Source: Streptomyces bottropensis ATCC 25435 (GTDB lineage: Bacteria > Actinomycetota > Actinomycetes > Streptomycetales > Streptomycetaceae). Taken from it: DNA of 64,000 nt. The notes under the pieces were generated by a model, which had not been told where the DNA came from, did not search any database, and saw only the letters and a list, made by a program, of their open reading frames with translations. Both the position numbers and the translations under genes were made by a program. The stretch spans positions 6,903,519-6,967,518 of the forward strand of contig NZ_KB911581.1 of the NCBI RefSeq assembly GCF_000383595.1, written 5' to 3'. Every line of letters begins with the position of its first letter. Within the stretch, counting starts at the first letter, position 1. This document shows positions 23,934 through 32,819 of this stretch, piece after piece.

Positions 23934-23947
23934 TAGAACGCGTTCCA
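23934..23947. promoter_or_regulatory. KstR-type operator (exact match)
   Basis: TAGAACGCGTTCCA matches the KstR consensus TnnAACnnGTTnnA at all eight fixed positions. It lies upstream of the Hsd4B-ADH-Hsd4A operon, the kind of operon KstR represses in mycobacteria. A KstR-like gene is at 39.0 kb. Confidence 0.7.
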
Positions 23948-23995
23948 GTCCGGCGACCCTCTGTATAGCCGAGCCCCGTGCACTTGTGAAGACCC

Positions 23996-24010
23996 CTGAC
24001 ACTACGTCAG
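23996..24010. promoter_or_regulatory. CTGAC-type palindrome, copy 1
   Basis: CTGACACTACGTCAG: arms CTGACA and CGTCAG around CTA, one mismatch from perfect symmetry. Same spacing as copies at 33761, 42716 and 62696, all next to steroid-type genes. It is 49 bases from the KstR-type site, between the hydratase operon and the sensor kinase. Confidence 0.6.
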
Positions 24011-24101
24011 ATACGTGCCGCACGGCCCAGGACATTTGTCCCGCCGAACTCCGTACACGTGCATCTGCCGGGCCGCGTCCGGTCTTCGTACCGTCGAACA
24101 C

Positions 24102-25463
24102 ATGAGACAGAGAGAAGCGACTACGGCGACCCCGGGGGATGCGGGCGCCGCATGTACGGGGGACGTGGGTGCCGGGGACCTGGGCGCCGGGGACAGCGGT
24201 GTCGAGGACACCGGGTGCGAGAGCCGGCGCCCAGCTGGGAGGGCGGCATGGTTCCCGTGGCGGGTGTGGCGTGGGGGCGGGCGGGCGGCGTCGGACGAAC
24301 CGGGGCCGCCCGCCACCGGGCTCACCCTGGTGCCGTGGCTGATCATGGGAATGGGCGCGTACGCGAACCTCCTCCAGGGCCGCGCCCCGAACCCCTGGAT
24401 CGGCGGTCTCGGCATCTTCACCTTCAACTCCCTCTACATCTACGTCGTCATCCGCGCCTTCGTGAAGGAGAAGCGCGAGTCCCGCTCCACCCGCGTCGCA
24501 CTCGCCGTGCTCGGCTTGATCGCCTGCGGTCTCGCCCTCGCCTACGGCGGCAGCTGGCTGAACTTCCTCCCCCTGTTCGGCCTGGCCGTGGGCGCCGCCA
24601 CGCGCGGCCGGCTGTTGCGCGGGACCGGGCTGGCGGTCACCGTGCTCGCGGGCGGGGTCGCGGCGGTGCGGGAGGGCTGGGCCGCGATCAGCATCGCCTA
24701 CGGCACCTTCATCTCCATCGTCGTGACGGCCGCGATCCTCTCCCTGGTGGACGCGGTCCGCGAACTGCGCGCCGCCCGCGAGGAACTCGCCCACCGCGCG
24801 GTGGAGCGGGAGCGGCTGCGCTTCTCCCGCGACCTGCACGACCTCCTCGGCCACACACTGTCGGTGATCGTGGTGAAGTCGGAGGCGGCCCGTCGTCTCG
24901 CCCCGCACGACGCGGACGCGACGCTCGCCCAGATCACGGACATCGAGGCGGTCGGCCGCCAGGCCCTCACGGAGATCCGCGAGGCCGTGACCGGGTACCG
25001 CGAGGGGAGCCTCACGACCGAACTGGACCACGCCCGGCCCGTGCTCTCGGCCGCGGGCACGACCCTGACCGTGCGCCGCCGCGGACCGGCTCCGGATCCA
25101 CAGGCCGAGGCCCTGCTGGGCTGGGTCGTCCGTGAGGCGATCACCAACGTCCTACGACACAGCCAAGCCACCGCCTGCGACATCACCCTCACCACCACCT
25201 CCACCCACACCCGCCTCACCATCACCGACAACGGCCCCCTCACCCCTCCCTCGCCCGCACGCACCACCCCCAACGGCCTGAGGGGCCTCACCGAACGTCT
25301 CGCCACGGCCGGCGGCACGCTCCAGGCCGGGCCCGCACCGCGAGGCGGCTTCACGGTCGCGGCGGAGCTGCCCATCGCCGAACTGCCGCTCACCGCGCAC
25401 GGAGCGGATGACGAGGGGCCGACGGGGGCGGCTGCGGGCTCGGAGAGGGGGCGGCATCCGTAG
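24102..25463 (+). CDS. DesK-like sensor histidine kinase
   Basis: Encodes 453 residues. A ~75-residue acidic N-terminal tail precedes several membrane spans (LVPWLIMGMGAYANLLQG, FNSLYIYVVIRAF, VALAVLGLIACGLALAYGG, and more up to ~235). The dimerisation/phosphoacceptor domain is of HisKA_3 type with FSRDLHDLLGHTLSVIVVKSE; H246 is the phosphorylated residue. The ATPase domain has EAITNVLRHSQA, ITDNG and GLRGLTERL. ATG 24102 has no good ribosome site and may be leaderless. Pairs with the response regulator 67 bases downstream. DesK-type kinases sense membrane state in Bacillus; the signal here is unknown. Confidence 0.9.
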   Translation: MRQREATTATPGDAGAACTGDVGAGDLGAGDSGVEDTGCESRRPAGRAAWFPWRVWRGGGRAASDEPGPPATGLTLVPWLIMGMGAYANLLQGRAPNPWIGGLGIFTFNSLYIYVVIRAFVKEKRESRSTRVALAVLGLIACGLALAYGGSWLNFLPLFGLAVGAATRGRLLRGTGLAVTVLAGGVAAVREGWAAISIAYGTFISIVVTAAILSLVDAVRELRAAREELAHRAVERERLRFSRDLHDLLGHTLSVIVVKSEAARRLAPHDADATLAQITDIEAVGRQALTEIREAVTGYREGSLTTELDHARPVLSAAGTTLTVRRRGPAPDPQAEALLGWVVREAITNVLRHSQATACDITLTTTSTHTRLTITDNGPLTPPSPARTTPNGLRGLTERLATAGGTLQAGPAPRGGFTVAAELPIAELPLTAHGADDEGPTGAAAGSERGRHP

Positions 25464-25530
25464 TGGTGTCCCCGCACGACCCGCTGTCGCTAGCCCGTCC
25501 GAATCGTCGCCCCCGCCCTACTCTTGGGCC

Positions 25531-26172
25531 GTGAACGAGATGCCCCGGGATCACCGGACCACCAAGTCCATCAGGGTTCTGCTCGCCGAGGATCAGGGGA
25601 TGATGCGGGGGGCGCTGGCGCTGCTGCTGGGCATGGAGGCGGATATCCAGGTCGTGGCGCAGGTCGGGGCGGGGGACGCGATCGTGGACGCGGCGCTGAT
25701 CCACCGGCCGCATGTCGCGCTGCTGGACATCGAGCTGCCCGGGATGAGCGGTCTGGACGCCGCCGCCGAGCTGCGGGACCAGGTGCCCGACTGCCGGGTG
25801 CTGATCCTCACCACCTTCGGCCGGCCGGGGTACCTCCGACGGGCCATGGACGCCGGCGCCGCCGGGTTCCTGGTCAAGGACGGGCCCGTGGAGGAGCTGG
25901 CCCAGGCGATCCGCCGGGTGCTGACCGGCGAGACCGTCGTCGATCCGGCCCTCGCCGCTGCCGCGCTGAGCGCCGGTCCCAACCCGCTCACCGACCGCGA
26001 ACGCGACACCCTCAACGCCTCCGCCGACGGCGCCACGGTCGCCGACATCGCCGCCCGGCTCCACCTGTCCGAGTCCACCGTGCGCAACTATCTCTCCTCC
26101 GCCATCGGCAAGACCGGCAGCCGCAACCGCATGGAGGCGATGCGGGAGGCCCGGCAGCAGGGATGGCTCTAG
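25531..26172 (+). CDS. DesR-like NarL/LuxR-family response regulator
   Basis: Encodes 213 residues from GTG 25531 (ATG 25540 is in frame). Receiver domain with the acidic pocket AEDQ and phospho-acceptor D66 in LLDIELPGMSG, switch segment ILTTFGRPGYLRRAMDAGAAG and LVKDGP; C-terminal LuxR-type helix-turn-helix at about 150-205 (TDRERDTLNASADG, IAARLHLSESTVRNYLSSAI). It strongly resembles DesR. A TACTCT-like -10 lies just before the GTG, so the transcript may be leaderless. The MFS exporter gene further down is a possible target. Confidence 0.9.
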   Translation: MNEMPRDHRTTKSIRVLLAEDQGMMRGALALLLGMEADIQVVAQVGAGDAIVDAALIHRPHVALLDIELPGMSGLDAAAELRDQVPDCRVLILTTFGRPGYLRRAMDAGAAGFLVKDGPVEELAQAIRRVLTGETVVDPALAAAALSAGPNPLTDRERDTLNASADGATVADIAARLHLSESTVRNYLSSAIGKTGSRNRMEAMREARQQGWL

Positions 26173-26215
26173 CCCCGCCCCCGCCAGGCAGAACAGGATG
26201 GCCCGGGCCACCTCG

Positions 26216-26398
26216 TCACCTCGTCACCCGGCGCCAGGCCACGTACACCTGCTCCAGCGTCGTCTGGACCAGGTCCTCCGCGGCGTGCCGCTCCCCGGTG
26301 AGCAGAAACGCCGTACGCATCAGTCGTGGCCGGCGGCCGACGAGGAAGCTCTGGAACTCCTCGTCCCGAGCGGCCCTCGCCTGTTTCCGATCCCCCAT
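26216..26398 (-). pseudogene. SigE-family ECF sigma factor, N-terminal fragment only
   Basis: Sixty residues with a strong ribosome site (GGGAGGTG five bases before ATG 26398). The sequence EFQSFLVGRRPRLMRTAFLL, TGERHAAEDLVQTTLEQVYV is region 2.1-2.2 of the Streptomyces sigma-E-family ECF sigma factors. It stops at 26216 right after YVAWRRVTR, before regions 2.3-4, so promoter melting and -35 recognition are missing. No continuation is visible in other frames across 26173-26215. Either a decayed sigma gene or a truncated product that can still bind core polymerase or an anti-sigma factor. Confidence 0.65.
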
Positions 26399-26618
26399 CG
26401 AGCACCTCCCAGATGCTTCGAACAGTCCACGAGGGATCGGATTCGTTGCCTCGTCCCGGCGGAATTTTTCGAGCCGGACCCCGCCGGCCCTGACGCGCCG
26501 TCACTTCCCCATGAGCGAGTCAAGTTTTCGTTAGTCACTCAAAACAACGGAATAGTTGCCCCGGCACACGAGGTTCAGACGGCACACATACGAAGACCCG
26601 GCCAGGAGGCCCCGCTCA

Positions 26619-28187
26619 ATGACGCAACCGCAGACACCGCCGCCGACCGACGGGCCCGCCACCGGGGCCACGGGCGCGACACGAGCCCCCGGAGCGATCG
26701 TCCCGGTGCTGGCTTTCGCGGGAATCGTCGTCGCGGTGATGCAGACCCTGCTGGTCCCGGTGATCAAGGACCTCCCGCAGCTGCTGGACACCTCCCCCAG
26801 CAACGCGACCTGGGTACTGACCTCCACCCTGCTCTCCGGCGCCGTCGCCACCCCGATCATGGGCCGCCTCGGCGACCTCTTCGGCAAGCGCCGCATGCTG
26901 CTCGCCAGCCTCGCCGTGATGGTGGTCGGCGCGCTGATCAGCGGTTTCACCAGCGCGCTCCTCCCGATGATCGTCGGCCGAACCCTCCAGGGCTTCGCCA
27001 TGGGCGCGATCCCGCTCGGCATCGGCCTGATGCGCGACGAACTGCCCCGCGAACGCCTCGGCTCCGCCATGGCCCTGATGAGCTCGTCCATAGGCGTCGG
27101 CGGCGGACTCGCCCTGCCGCTCGCCGCCGCGGTCGCCCAGAACGCCGACTGGCACCTCCTCTTCTTCGGTGCGGCCGGTCTCGGCGTCCTCTCCATCGTG
27201 CTGACCCTCGTCGCCGTACCGGAGACGAAGACGCGCGCGCCGGGCACCTTCGACCACCTCGGCGCGCTCGGCCTCTCCGTCGGCCTCGTCCTCTTCCTCC
27301 TGCCGATCACCAAGGGCAGCGACTGGGGCTGGAGCTCCACGACCACGCTCGGCCTGTTCGCCGCGTCCGCCCTGGTACTGCTCGTCTGGGGCGTCTGGGA
27401 GCTGCGCGTCACCGCGCCGCTGGTGGATCTGCGCACCACGGTCCGCCGCGAGGTCCTCCTCACCAACCTCGCCTCGATCATGGTCGGCGTCTCCTTCTAC
27501 GTCGTCTCCCTCGTCCTGCCGCAGCTCCTCCAGCTGCCCTCCGCCACCGGCTACGGCCTCGGACAGTCGATGATCGTCGCGGGTCTGTGCGTGGCGCCGC
27601 TCGGTCTGACCATGATGTTCACCGCACCGGTCTACGCCCGGATCTCCGCCAAGTACGGCCCCAGGAGCACCCTCATCATGGGCCTGCTGATCATCGCGGT
27701 CGGCTACGGCGCCGGTCTCGGCCTGATGAGCGCCGCCTGGCAGACCGTGGTCGTGTCGGTGGTCCTGGGCGCGGGCATCGGCCTCGCCTACTCCTCGCTC
27801 CCCGCGCTGATCATCGGCGCCGTGGACCCGTCCGAGACGGGTGCGGCGACCGGCCTCAACACGCTCATGCGGTCCATCGGTACGTCCGTGTCGAGCGCCG
27901 TCATCGGGATGGTGCTGGCCAACACCGCGAACCACGTGGGCGGGGTCGCGATCCCGACCATGCACGGCTTCCGCGTCTCCTTCCTCATCGCCACGGGCGC
28001 GGTCGCGGTCGGCCTCCTCCTGGCTCTGTTCCTGCCGGGCCGCGACCGTCGGGCGACCGGGCATCGGCTGCTCGCCGCCAGCGAGGGGGCCGAGCCGACC
28101 GACGTGGCCGACGTGGCCGACGTGGCCGACGTGACCGACGTGACCGACGCGGTTTCCAAAGAGGACCGGGCTGCCGTCGCCCGGTAG
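26619..28187 (+). CDS. MFS multidrug-type exporter (DHA2-like)
   Basis: Encodes 522 residues from ATG 26619 with AGGAGG nine bases upstream. About 14 membrane spans are visible, with the MFS loop motif GRLGDLFGKRRMLL after the second span and a motif C-type GGGLALPLAA region. It likely exports small hydrophobic or cationic compounds by proton antiport. The C-terminal tail has a nine-base tandem repeat encoding VAD units (28104-28140). A 170-bp upstream region rich in A/T (26510-26580) probably holds the promoter. A hairpin repeat ends the unit at 28262. Confidence 0.9.
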   Translation: MTQPQTPPPTDGPATGATGATRAPGAIVPVLAFAGIVVAVMQTLLVPVIKDLPQLLDTSPSNATWVLTSTLLSGAVATPIMGRLGDLFGKRRMLLASLAVMVVGALISGFTSALLPMIVGRTLQGFAMGAIPLGIGLMRDELPRERLGSAMALMSSSIGVGGGLALPLAAAVAQNADWHLLFFGAAGLGVLSIVLTLVAVPETKTRAPGTFDHLGALGLSVGLVLFLLPITKGSDWGWSSTTTLGLFAASALVLLVWGVWELRVTAPLVDLRTTVRREVLLTNLASIMVGVSFYVVSLVLPQLLQLPSATGYGLGQSMIVAGLCVAPLGLTMMFTAPVYARISAKYGPRSTLIMGLLIIAVGYGAGLGLMSAAWQTVVVSVVLGAGIGLAYSSLPALIIGAVDPSETGAATGLNTLMRSIGTSVSSAVIGMVLANTANHVGGVAIPTMHGFRVSFLIATGAVAVGLLLALFLPGRDRRATGHRLLAASEGAEPTDVADVADVADVTDVTDAVSKEDRAAVAR

Positions 28188-28261
28188 GCCGGGGGCCGCG
28201 TGCCCTTCGAGGCCGTCTGCGGGTCCGGTGGGGGCTGGTCGCGCAGTTCCGCGCAGCCCCT

Positions 28262-28291
28262 GAGAAGCAGGGGCCGCGCCCTCTGCTTCTC
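28262..28291. terminator. Hairpin of a dispersed Streptomyces repeat
   Basis: GAGAAGCAG and CTGCTTCTC pair, with an inner GGGC/GCCC, directly after GGTCGCGCAGTTCCGCGCAG. The same arrangement recurs at 35231-35321. It follows the MFS gene and can terminate its transcript. Confidence 0.7.
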
Positions 28292-28388
28292 GGTCCGAAG
28301 GGGGCGTAGGTCTCCCCGGGCCCTCCCGCCGATCACCGCATGACAGCATGAGGCGCCCCCCTTGACGTACGACCACACGGAGGACCCC

Positions 28389-29063
28389 ATGTCCGCGGCA
28401 TCGAGCCCCCCGACCTCGCCGGCGCCCGAGCCGGAGATCCTCCGCGCGTTCGAGGCGGCCAAGGGGTTCATGCCGGCCGGCGAAGGGCTGGCGTTGTACG
28501 CGGCGGCGGTGGAGGCGGGGCGGCTGGGGCTGCCGTTGCTGGAGGTGGGGACGTACTGCGGCCGTTCGACGATCCTGCTGGCCGACGCCGCCCGTGCGGC
28601 GGGCGTGCCGGCGATCACGGTCGACCATCACCGGGGCAGCGAGGAGCAGCAGCCGGGCTGGGAGTACCACGACGCGTCCACCGTCGACCCCGAGGTGGGT
28701 CACATGGACACGCTCCCCGCCTTCCGCCGCACCCTGCACCGGGCGGGACTGGAGGAGCACGTCGTCGCCGTCGTCGGCCGTTCCCCGCAGGTCGCCGCCT
28801 TCTGGGGCACTCCCCTCGGTCTCGTCTTCGTCGACGGCGGCCACACCGACGAGCACGCCACCGCCGACTACGAGGGCTGGGCGCCGCACGTCGCCCCGGA
28901 CGGTCTCCTCGTCATCCACGACGTCTTCCCGGACCCCGAGGACGAGTTCACCGGCCAGGCCCCGTACCGCGTCTACCTCCGCGCCCTCGCCTCCGGCGCC
29001 TTCACGGAGGTCTCCGCGACGGACTCGCTGCGGGTACTGCGGCGGACCGGCACCGGCATCTGA
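28389..29063 (+). CDS. Class I SAM-dependent methyltransferase
   Basis: Encodes 224 residues from ATG 28389 with GGAGG ahead. Motif I is LLEVGTYCGRSTILLADAA; VFVDGGHTDEHATADYEGWA and LLVIHDVFPDP are typical of the Methyltransf_24 group, which includes cephalosporin-hydroxylase-like and sugar/O-methyltransferases. The substrate is unknown. It stands alone, flanked by an MFS exporter unit and a convergent nuclease-TerD gene. Confidence 0.85.
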   Translation: MSAASSPPTSPAPEPEILRAFEAAKGFMPAGEGLALYAAAVEAGRLGLPLLEVGTYCGRSTILLADAARAAGVPAITVDHHRGSEEQQPGWEYHDASTVDPEVGHMDTLPAFRRTLHRAGLEEHVVAVVGRSPQVAAFWGTPLGLVFVDGGHTDEHATADYEGWAPHVAPDGLLVIHDVFPDPEDEFTGQAPYRVYLRALASGAFTEVSATDSLRVLRRTGTGI

Positions 29064-29102
29064 CCAGCGGCACCCCAGCACCACTGCTCCTGGGCCGCTG
29101 GG

Positions 29103-31256
29103 CTACCCCACTTCTATGCCGTAGTCCTGGACCAGTTCCTCCAGACCGCCCCGGTACCCCTTGCCGCCGACGACGAAGTCCCAGTCGCCGCCCGCGCGGC
29201 GGCGGAAGGAGCCGAGGGTGAGGGCCGTTTCGTCGGCGCGGCCGTCGGAGACGTCGAGGCGGCCCTGTTCGGCCCTGGCGGGGTCCAGGAGGCGGATGCC
29301 GGCGTCGGTGAAGCCGGAGAGGTCGGCGTCGGGGTTCACGGCCGGGTCGATCGCCGCCACGAGGACGAGACGGTCGGCCTCCGTCGGCAGCGCGTCGAAG
29401 GAGACCAGGATCGCGGCCTTGTCGGGGGTGGTCGGCGGGACCGCGCGGACGGTGCCGTCGGGCGTGCCGAGGTTGTTGTAGAAGACGAAGTGGTCGTCGC
29501 TGAGGACCCGGTTGCCGTGGCAGACGAGCGCACAGACGTCCAGGGCGACGCCCCCGGTCCAGTACATGCCGAGCACGCTGTGGTCGTCCGGGGCGGAGGC
29601 CGGGCCCGAGTCCGCGCCGTCGGCGGGATCTGCGGCGTCCGCGGCGTCCGCCGAGGTCCGCTGGGCGGGCAGCACCACGGTGGGGGCGGTCGGGGACACG
29701 GGCGCGGGGCGCTCACCGGCGCCCAGGCGCCCCCGGAGCCCGTGCCGGTGGAGCAGGTCGACGAGTTCGCGCCCCGAGACCAGCTCCAGCGGCTTGCCGT
29801 TGGCGAAGGTGTGGGAACCGGGCCCGAACTTGGACGTCGTCACCAGGACGCCCTTGTTGGCGCCGGCGTCCTGGACCGTGCCGTAGAGGTCGCGGACGGC
29901 GGTCGGCGGGACGGTGTTGCGGTACCGCTTGACCTGCACGACGATCTTGCCGCCCCGGATCGGGGCCGGGTCCAGGGCGTCGACGTCCACCCCGCCGTCA
30001 CCCGAGCGCTGGGTCGTGACCGCCTGCATGCCCATGGCCCGGAACAGTTCGGCGACGAGGGCTTCGAAGGCGAGGGGGTCCATCTCCATCAGGTCGGGCT
30101 CGTCCTCGCCGCCGTGGGTGACGACGCCGTTGCCCACGTCGTCGGGCCTGCGCTCGGGGCGGACGGGGGTGCGCTGGTCGGGGCGGGCGGACAGCCGGCC
30201 ACGGAGGCCGTCCGTCAGGCAGTCCACGGCGCTCACCTGCTCCAGATGCAGCCCGGCGAAGACCGACCGGGGCACGGTGACGGTCGCCAGGAAGATCTGG
30301 GTGCGGCGGCCGGTCGCCGGGTCGTGGTCGTCCACGAAGCCGTTCAGGACGACCGACTCCAGCGCGCCGAACTCGTCGGCGGCGAAGAGGTCGTGGAGCA
30401 CGAGGAGGACGCACTGCGCGAGGACGTCCCGGTAGAGGGCACGTCGCTGGGTGACCGGGCGCGGGCGCTCCTTGTCCTGGTCGACGCTCGGCATGTAGAC
30501 GACGCTCTTGGCCTCGGGGACGGCGTCGTACCTGGGCAGCTCCCAGTCCAGGACCAGCTGCCGGGCCGCCGAGTCGTAGGCGGCGGACACGCCCCGGGGG
30601 AAGCCGTCGGGCCAGGCGGGCGAGGCGTAGAGGGCGGCGGAGAAGTAGTCGACGGCCGCTTCCGGGTCGCCGTCGCGCAGGGCCGTCGCCATCTGTGCGA
30701 GCCCGGCGTTGTGCCGCCGGATCTCCGCCCGCTGTCCTTCCGCCCACTGCTCGTACTGCCGCTGATACTGGGCCAGTTGACGCTGTCGCTGCTGCTCGGC
30801 GGCCTGCGCGGCATGCCAGTCGTGCTCGTACCGGGCGCGCGCCTCGGCCTGCGCCTGCGCCCGGCGCTGGGCGGTCCAACCGCCCTGCGCCTGGTAGTGG
30901 TTGGGGTCCGGCATGGGTACCGGCTGGGCGAGGGGCCCCGGGGAGAACGGCTCCAGCCGCTCGGTGCGGGTGAGGGAGGCGGACCGGAACGCCGGGGCCC
31001 GGCAGCCGGCGACCAGCAGCCCCTCCAGTGCCTGGACCTGCGCGTCCAGTTCCTCCGTGCGTCGGCGCGCCTCCGCCTCGCGCTGCTGGCGGTAGGCCGC
31101 CTGCTGCTCCCGCTGGCTGCGCGCCACCTCCCGCTGGTACGCGCGCTGCTGTCGCTCGTACTCGCGCTGCTGGCGAGCCTGTTCCTCCGACTGACGCTGC
31201 TGCTGGCGTTGTGCCTCGGCCCAGATCCCGGCCAACCCGTTGGAGCGACGACTCAT
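29103..31256 (-). CDS. Coiled coil - Mrr-like nuclease - TerD fusion protein
   Basis: Encodes 717 residues. Residues about 1-190 are Gln/Arg/Glu-rich coiled coil (EEQARQQREYERQQRAYQRE). A middle alpha/beta region (DGDPEAAVDYFSAAL ... LVLDWELPRYDAVPEAKSV) follows. Residues ~395-510 form an Mrr-type restriction endonuclease domain: FEALVAELFRAMG, GDGGVDVDA and VVQVKRYRN give the D...QxK metal site. Residues ~560-717 are a TerD-type calcium-binding stress domain (ALVCHGNRVLSDDHFVFYNN; DGRADETALTLGSFRR). TerD proteins act in tellurite resistance and phage-inhibition systems. The fusion would bring DNA cleavage under a calcium- or stress-responsive module. No ter operon partners are adjacent. Confidence 0.85.
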   Translation of the reverse strand: MSRRSNGLAGIWAEAQRQQQRQSEEQARQQREYERQQRAYQREVARSQREQQAAYRQQREAEARRRTEELDAQVQALEGLLVAGCRAPAFRSASLTRTERLEPFSPGPLAQPVPMPDPNHYQAQGGWTAQRRAQAQAEARARYEHDWHAAQAAEQQRQRQLAQYQRQYEQWAEGQRAEIRRHNAGLAQMATALRDGDPEAAVDYFSAALYASPAWPDGFPRGVSAAYDSAARQLVLDWELPRYDAVPEAKSVVYMPSVDQDKERPRPVTQRRALYRDVLAQCVLLVLHDLFAADEFGALESVVLNGFVDDHDPATGRRTQIFLATVTVPRSVFAGLHLEQVSAVDCLTDGLRGRLSARPDQRTPVRPERRPDDVGNGVVTHGGEDEPDLMEMDPLAFEALVAELFRAMGMQAVTTQRSGDGGVDVDALDPAPIRGGKIVVQVKRYRNTVPPTAVRDLYGTVQDAGANKGVLVTTSKFGPGSHTFANGKPLELVSGRELVDLLHRHGLRGRLGAGERPAPVSPTAPTVVLPAQRTSADAADAADPADGADSGPASAPDDHSVLGMYWTGGVALDVCALVCHGNRVLSDDHFVFYNNLGTPDGTVRAVPPTTPDKAAILVSFDALPTEADRLVLVAAIDPAVNPDADLSGFTDAGIRLLDPARAEQGRLDVSDGRADETALTLGSFRRRAGGDWDFVVGGKGYRGGLEELVQDYGIEVG

Positions 31257-31440
31257 GCGCTACAGGCCCTCCCACCGGAGCCCACCGACCGCGCGCCGAG
31301 GCCCCGCCCCCACAACCAGACGTAACCGCCCGACTTTATCCCGCGACGGCCCGTACGCCTACCGCTGGTCAGCGCCGCGGCTCCGGGCGCCACGCGGAGC
31401 GGGGCGCCGCGCGCAGGGCCCGACCCGTAAGGTGGCAGGC

Positions 31441-32436
31441 GTGTCGTATGTAGGTCCGGACTTCGATCCGCCCCAGCCCCGCCGTTCCGCGCTGCGCCGC
31501 CCGCTGACCGTGGCGGTGGCCGCGGTCGTGGTGGGGGCGGTGGCCGGGTGGGGGGTCTGGCAGGCCGTCGGGGACTCCGGGGACGGGAAGGGCGGCTCGG
31601 GCGGCGTGGCCGGGCCGCAGACCCGGTCGGCGAAGACCCCGGCCTCCTCCTCCGGCCCGTCCGGCGCACCGACCGCCTCGGACGACGGCAAGGACGGCCC
31701 CGGCGGTGGGGGCGGCGACAAGGCGAGCCCCTCCGGCTCGGCTTCCGCGCCCGCCGCCACCGGCCCCCTCAAGGGCAAGGTCGTCGTCATCGATCCCGGT
31801 CACAACCCCGGCAACTTCCAGCACACGACCGAGATCAACCGCAAGGTGAACATCGGGACACACGCGAAGGAATGCGACACGACCGGGACGACCACCAACG
31901 ACGGCTACCTGGAAGCCAGGTTCACGCTCGACGTCTCCCGGCGGCTGCGGACGCTCCTCGAACAGGAGGGCGCCACGGTGAAGTTCACGCAGGACGATGA
32001 CCGGGCCTGGGGTCCGTGCATCGACGAGCGGGCGCGGATCGGCAACGAGGCGGAGGCGGACGCGGTGGTGTCGATCCACGCCGACGGCTCCGGCGCCGGC
32101 AACCGCGGCTTCCATGTGATCCTGCCGGGTTCGGTGAACGAGGGCGCCGCCGACACCCGGCCCATCGTCGCCCCCTCCCGTGACCTCGGCGAACGCATCG
32201 TCGGCTTCTTCGTCCGCGCCACCGGCAGCGCGCCCTCCAACTACGTGGGCGACGGCACCGGCATGGTCACCCGCACCGACCTCGGCGGCCTCAACCTCTC
32301 CACCGTGCCCAAGGTGTTCATCGAGTGCGGCAACATGCGCGACAGCAAGGACGCGGCCCAGCTCACGAGCGGAGCCTGGCGCCAGAAAGCGGCCCGGGGA
32401 ATCTCGGACGGCATCACGAGCTTCCTCGAAAATTGA
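31441..32436 (+). CDS. N-acetylmuramoyl-L-alanine amidase (Amidase_3)
   Basis: Encodes 331 residues from GTG 31441, with AAGGTGG upstream. One membrane anchor at about 21-42, a Gly/Ser/Pro-rich wall-spanning linker to ~108, then the zinc amidase domain. Zinc ligands are H121 (DPGHNPG), E158 (GYLEARFTLD) and H213 (VSIHADGSG), with catalytic E295 in FIECGNMRD. It cleaves the bond between N-acetylmuramic acid and the peptide in cell-wall peptidoglycan outside the membrane. The large linker suits a membrane-tethered hydrolase. Confidence 0.9.
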   Translation: MSYVGPDFDPPQPRRSALRRPLTVAVAAVVVGAVAGWGVWQAVGDSGDGKGGSGGVAGPQTRSAKTPASSSGPSGAPTASDDGKDGPGGGGGDKASPSGSASAPAATGPLKGKVVVIDPGHNPGNFQHTTEINRKVNIGTHAKECDTTGTTTNDGYLEARFTLDVSRRLRTLLEQEGATVKFTQDDDRAWGPCIDERARIGNEAEADAVVSIHADGSGAGNRGFHVILPGSVNEGAADTRPIVAPSRDLGERIVGFFVRATGSAPSNYVGDGTGMVTRTDLGGLNLSTVPKVFIECGNMRDSKDAAQLTSGAWRQKAARGISDGITSFLEN

Positions 32437-32819
32437 ACGACTCTCTCCTTTGGGGAACTCCGGCCGCTAACCCCAAGTGCCACGGAATGAAGTGCGCGCG
32501 GTCTCAATCTGTCAACGGTTCCCGCCGTGTTCGTCTTACGTACCGCGATGCGCGATATCCATGACCCGGCACCGTTGACCAGCGGTGCGTGGGGGCAGAA
32601 AGCGGGGCGGGGAGAACTCTGAGGGAATCGTGAGTTTCCTGCGAGGGTAGCGGGCGGGTCGTGATCACCGAGATGATCCCGGAGGACACCCAAGTCGGTC
32701 GGACGATAAGGTCGTCCCTACGATGAGGGGCCACCCCCGCGCTTCCCACCACGGCCTGACGGCGACATGGTGACGGCGACGCCTCCACCGATGACGAGAC
32801 GACTGACGAAGGACCTGAA
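32437..32819. other. Non-coding gap after the amidase gene
   Basis: No supported gene. The last 100 bases carry the promoter of the next gene: a TACGAT -10-like element at 32718-32723 with a GTCGGACG region upstream. No terminator hairpin of note was found after the amidase. Confidence 0.4.

Noticed and set aside
26616..29084. An 822-codon frame antisense to the MFS and methyltransferase genes
   Set aside because: Composition is the complement of membrane-protein codons; no recognisable domain; spans two real genes and their gap.
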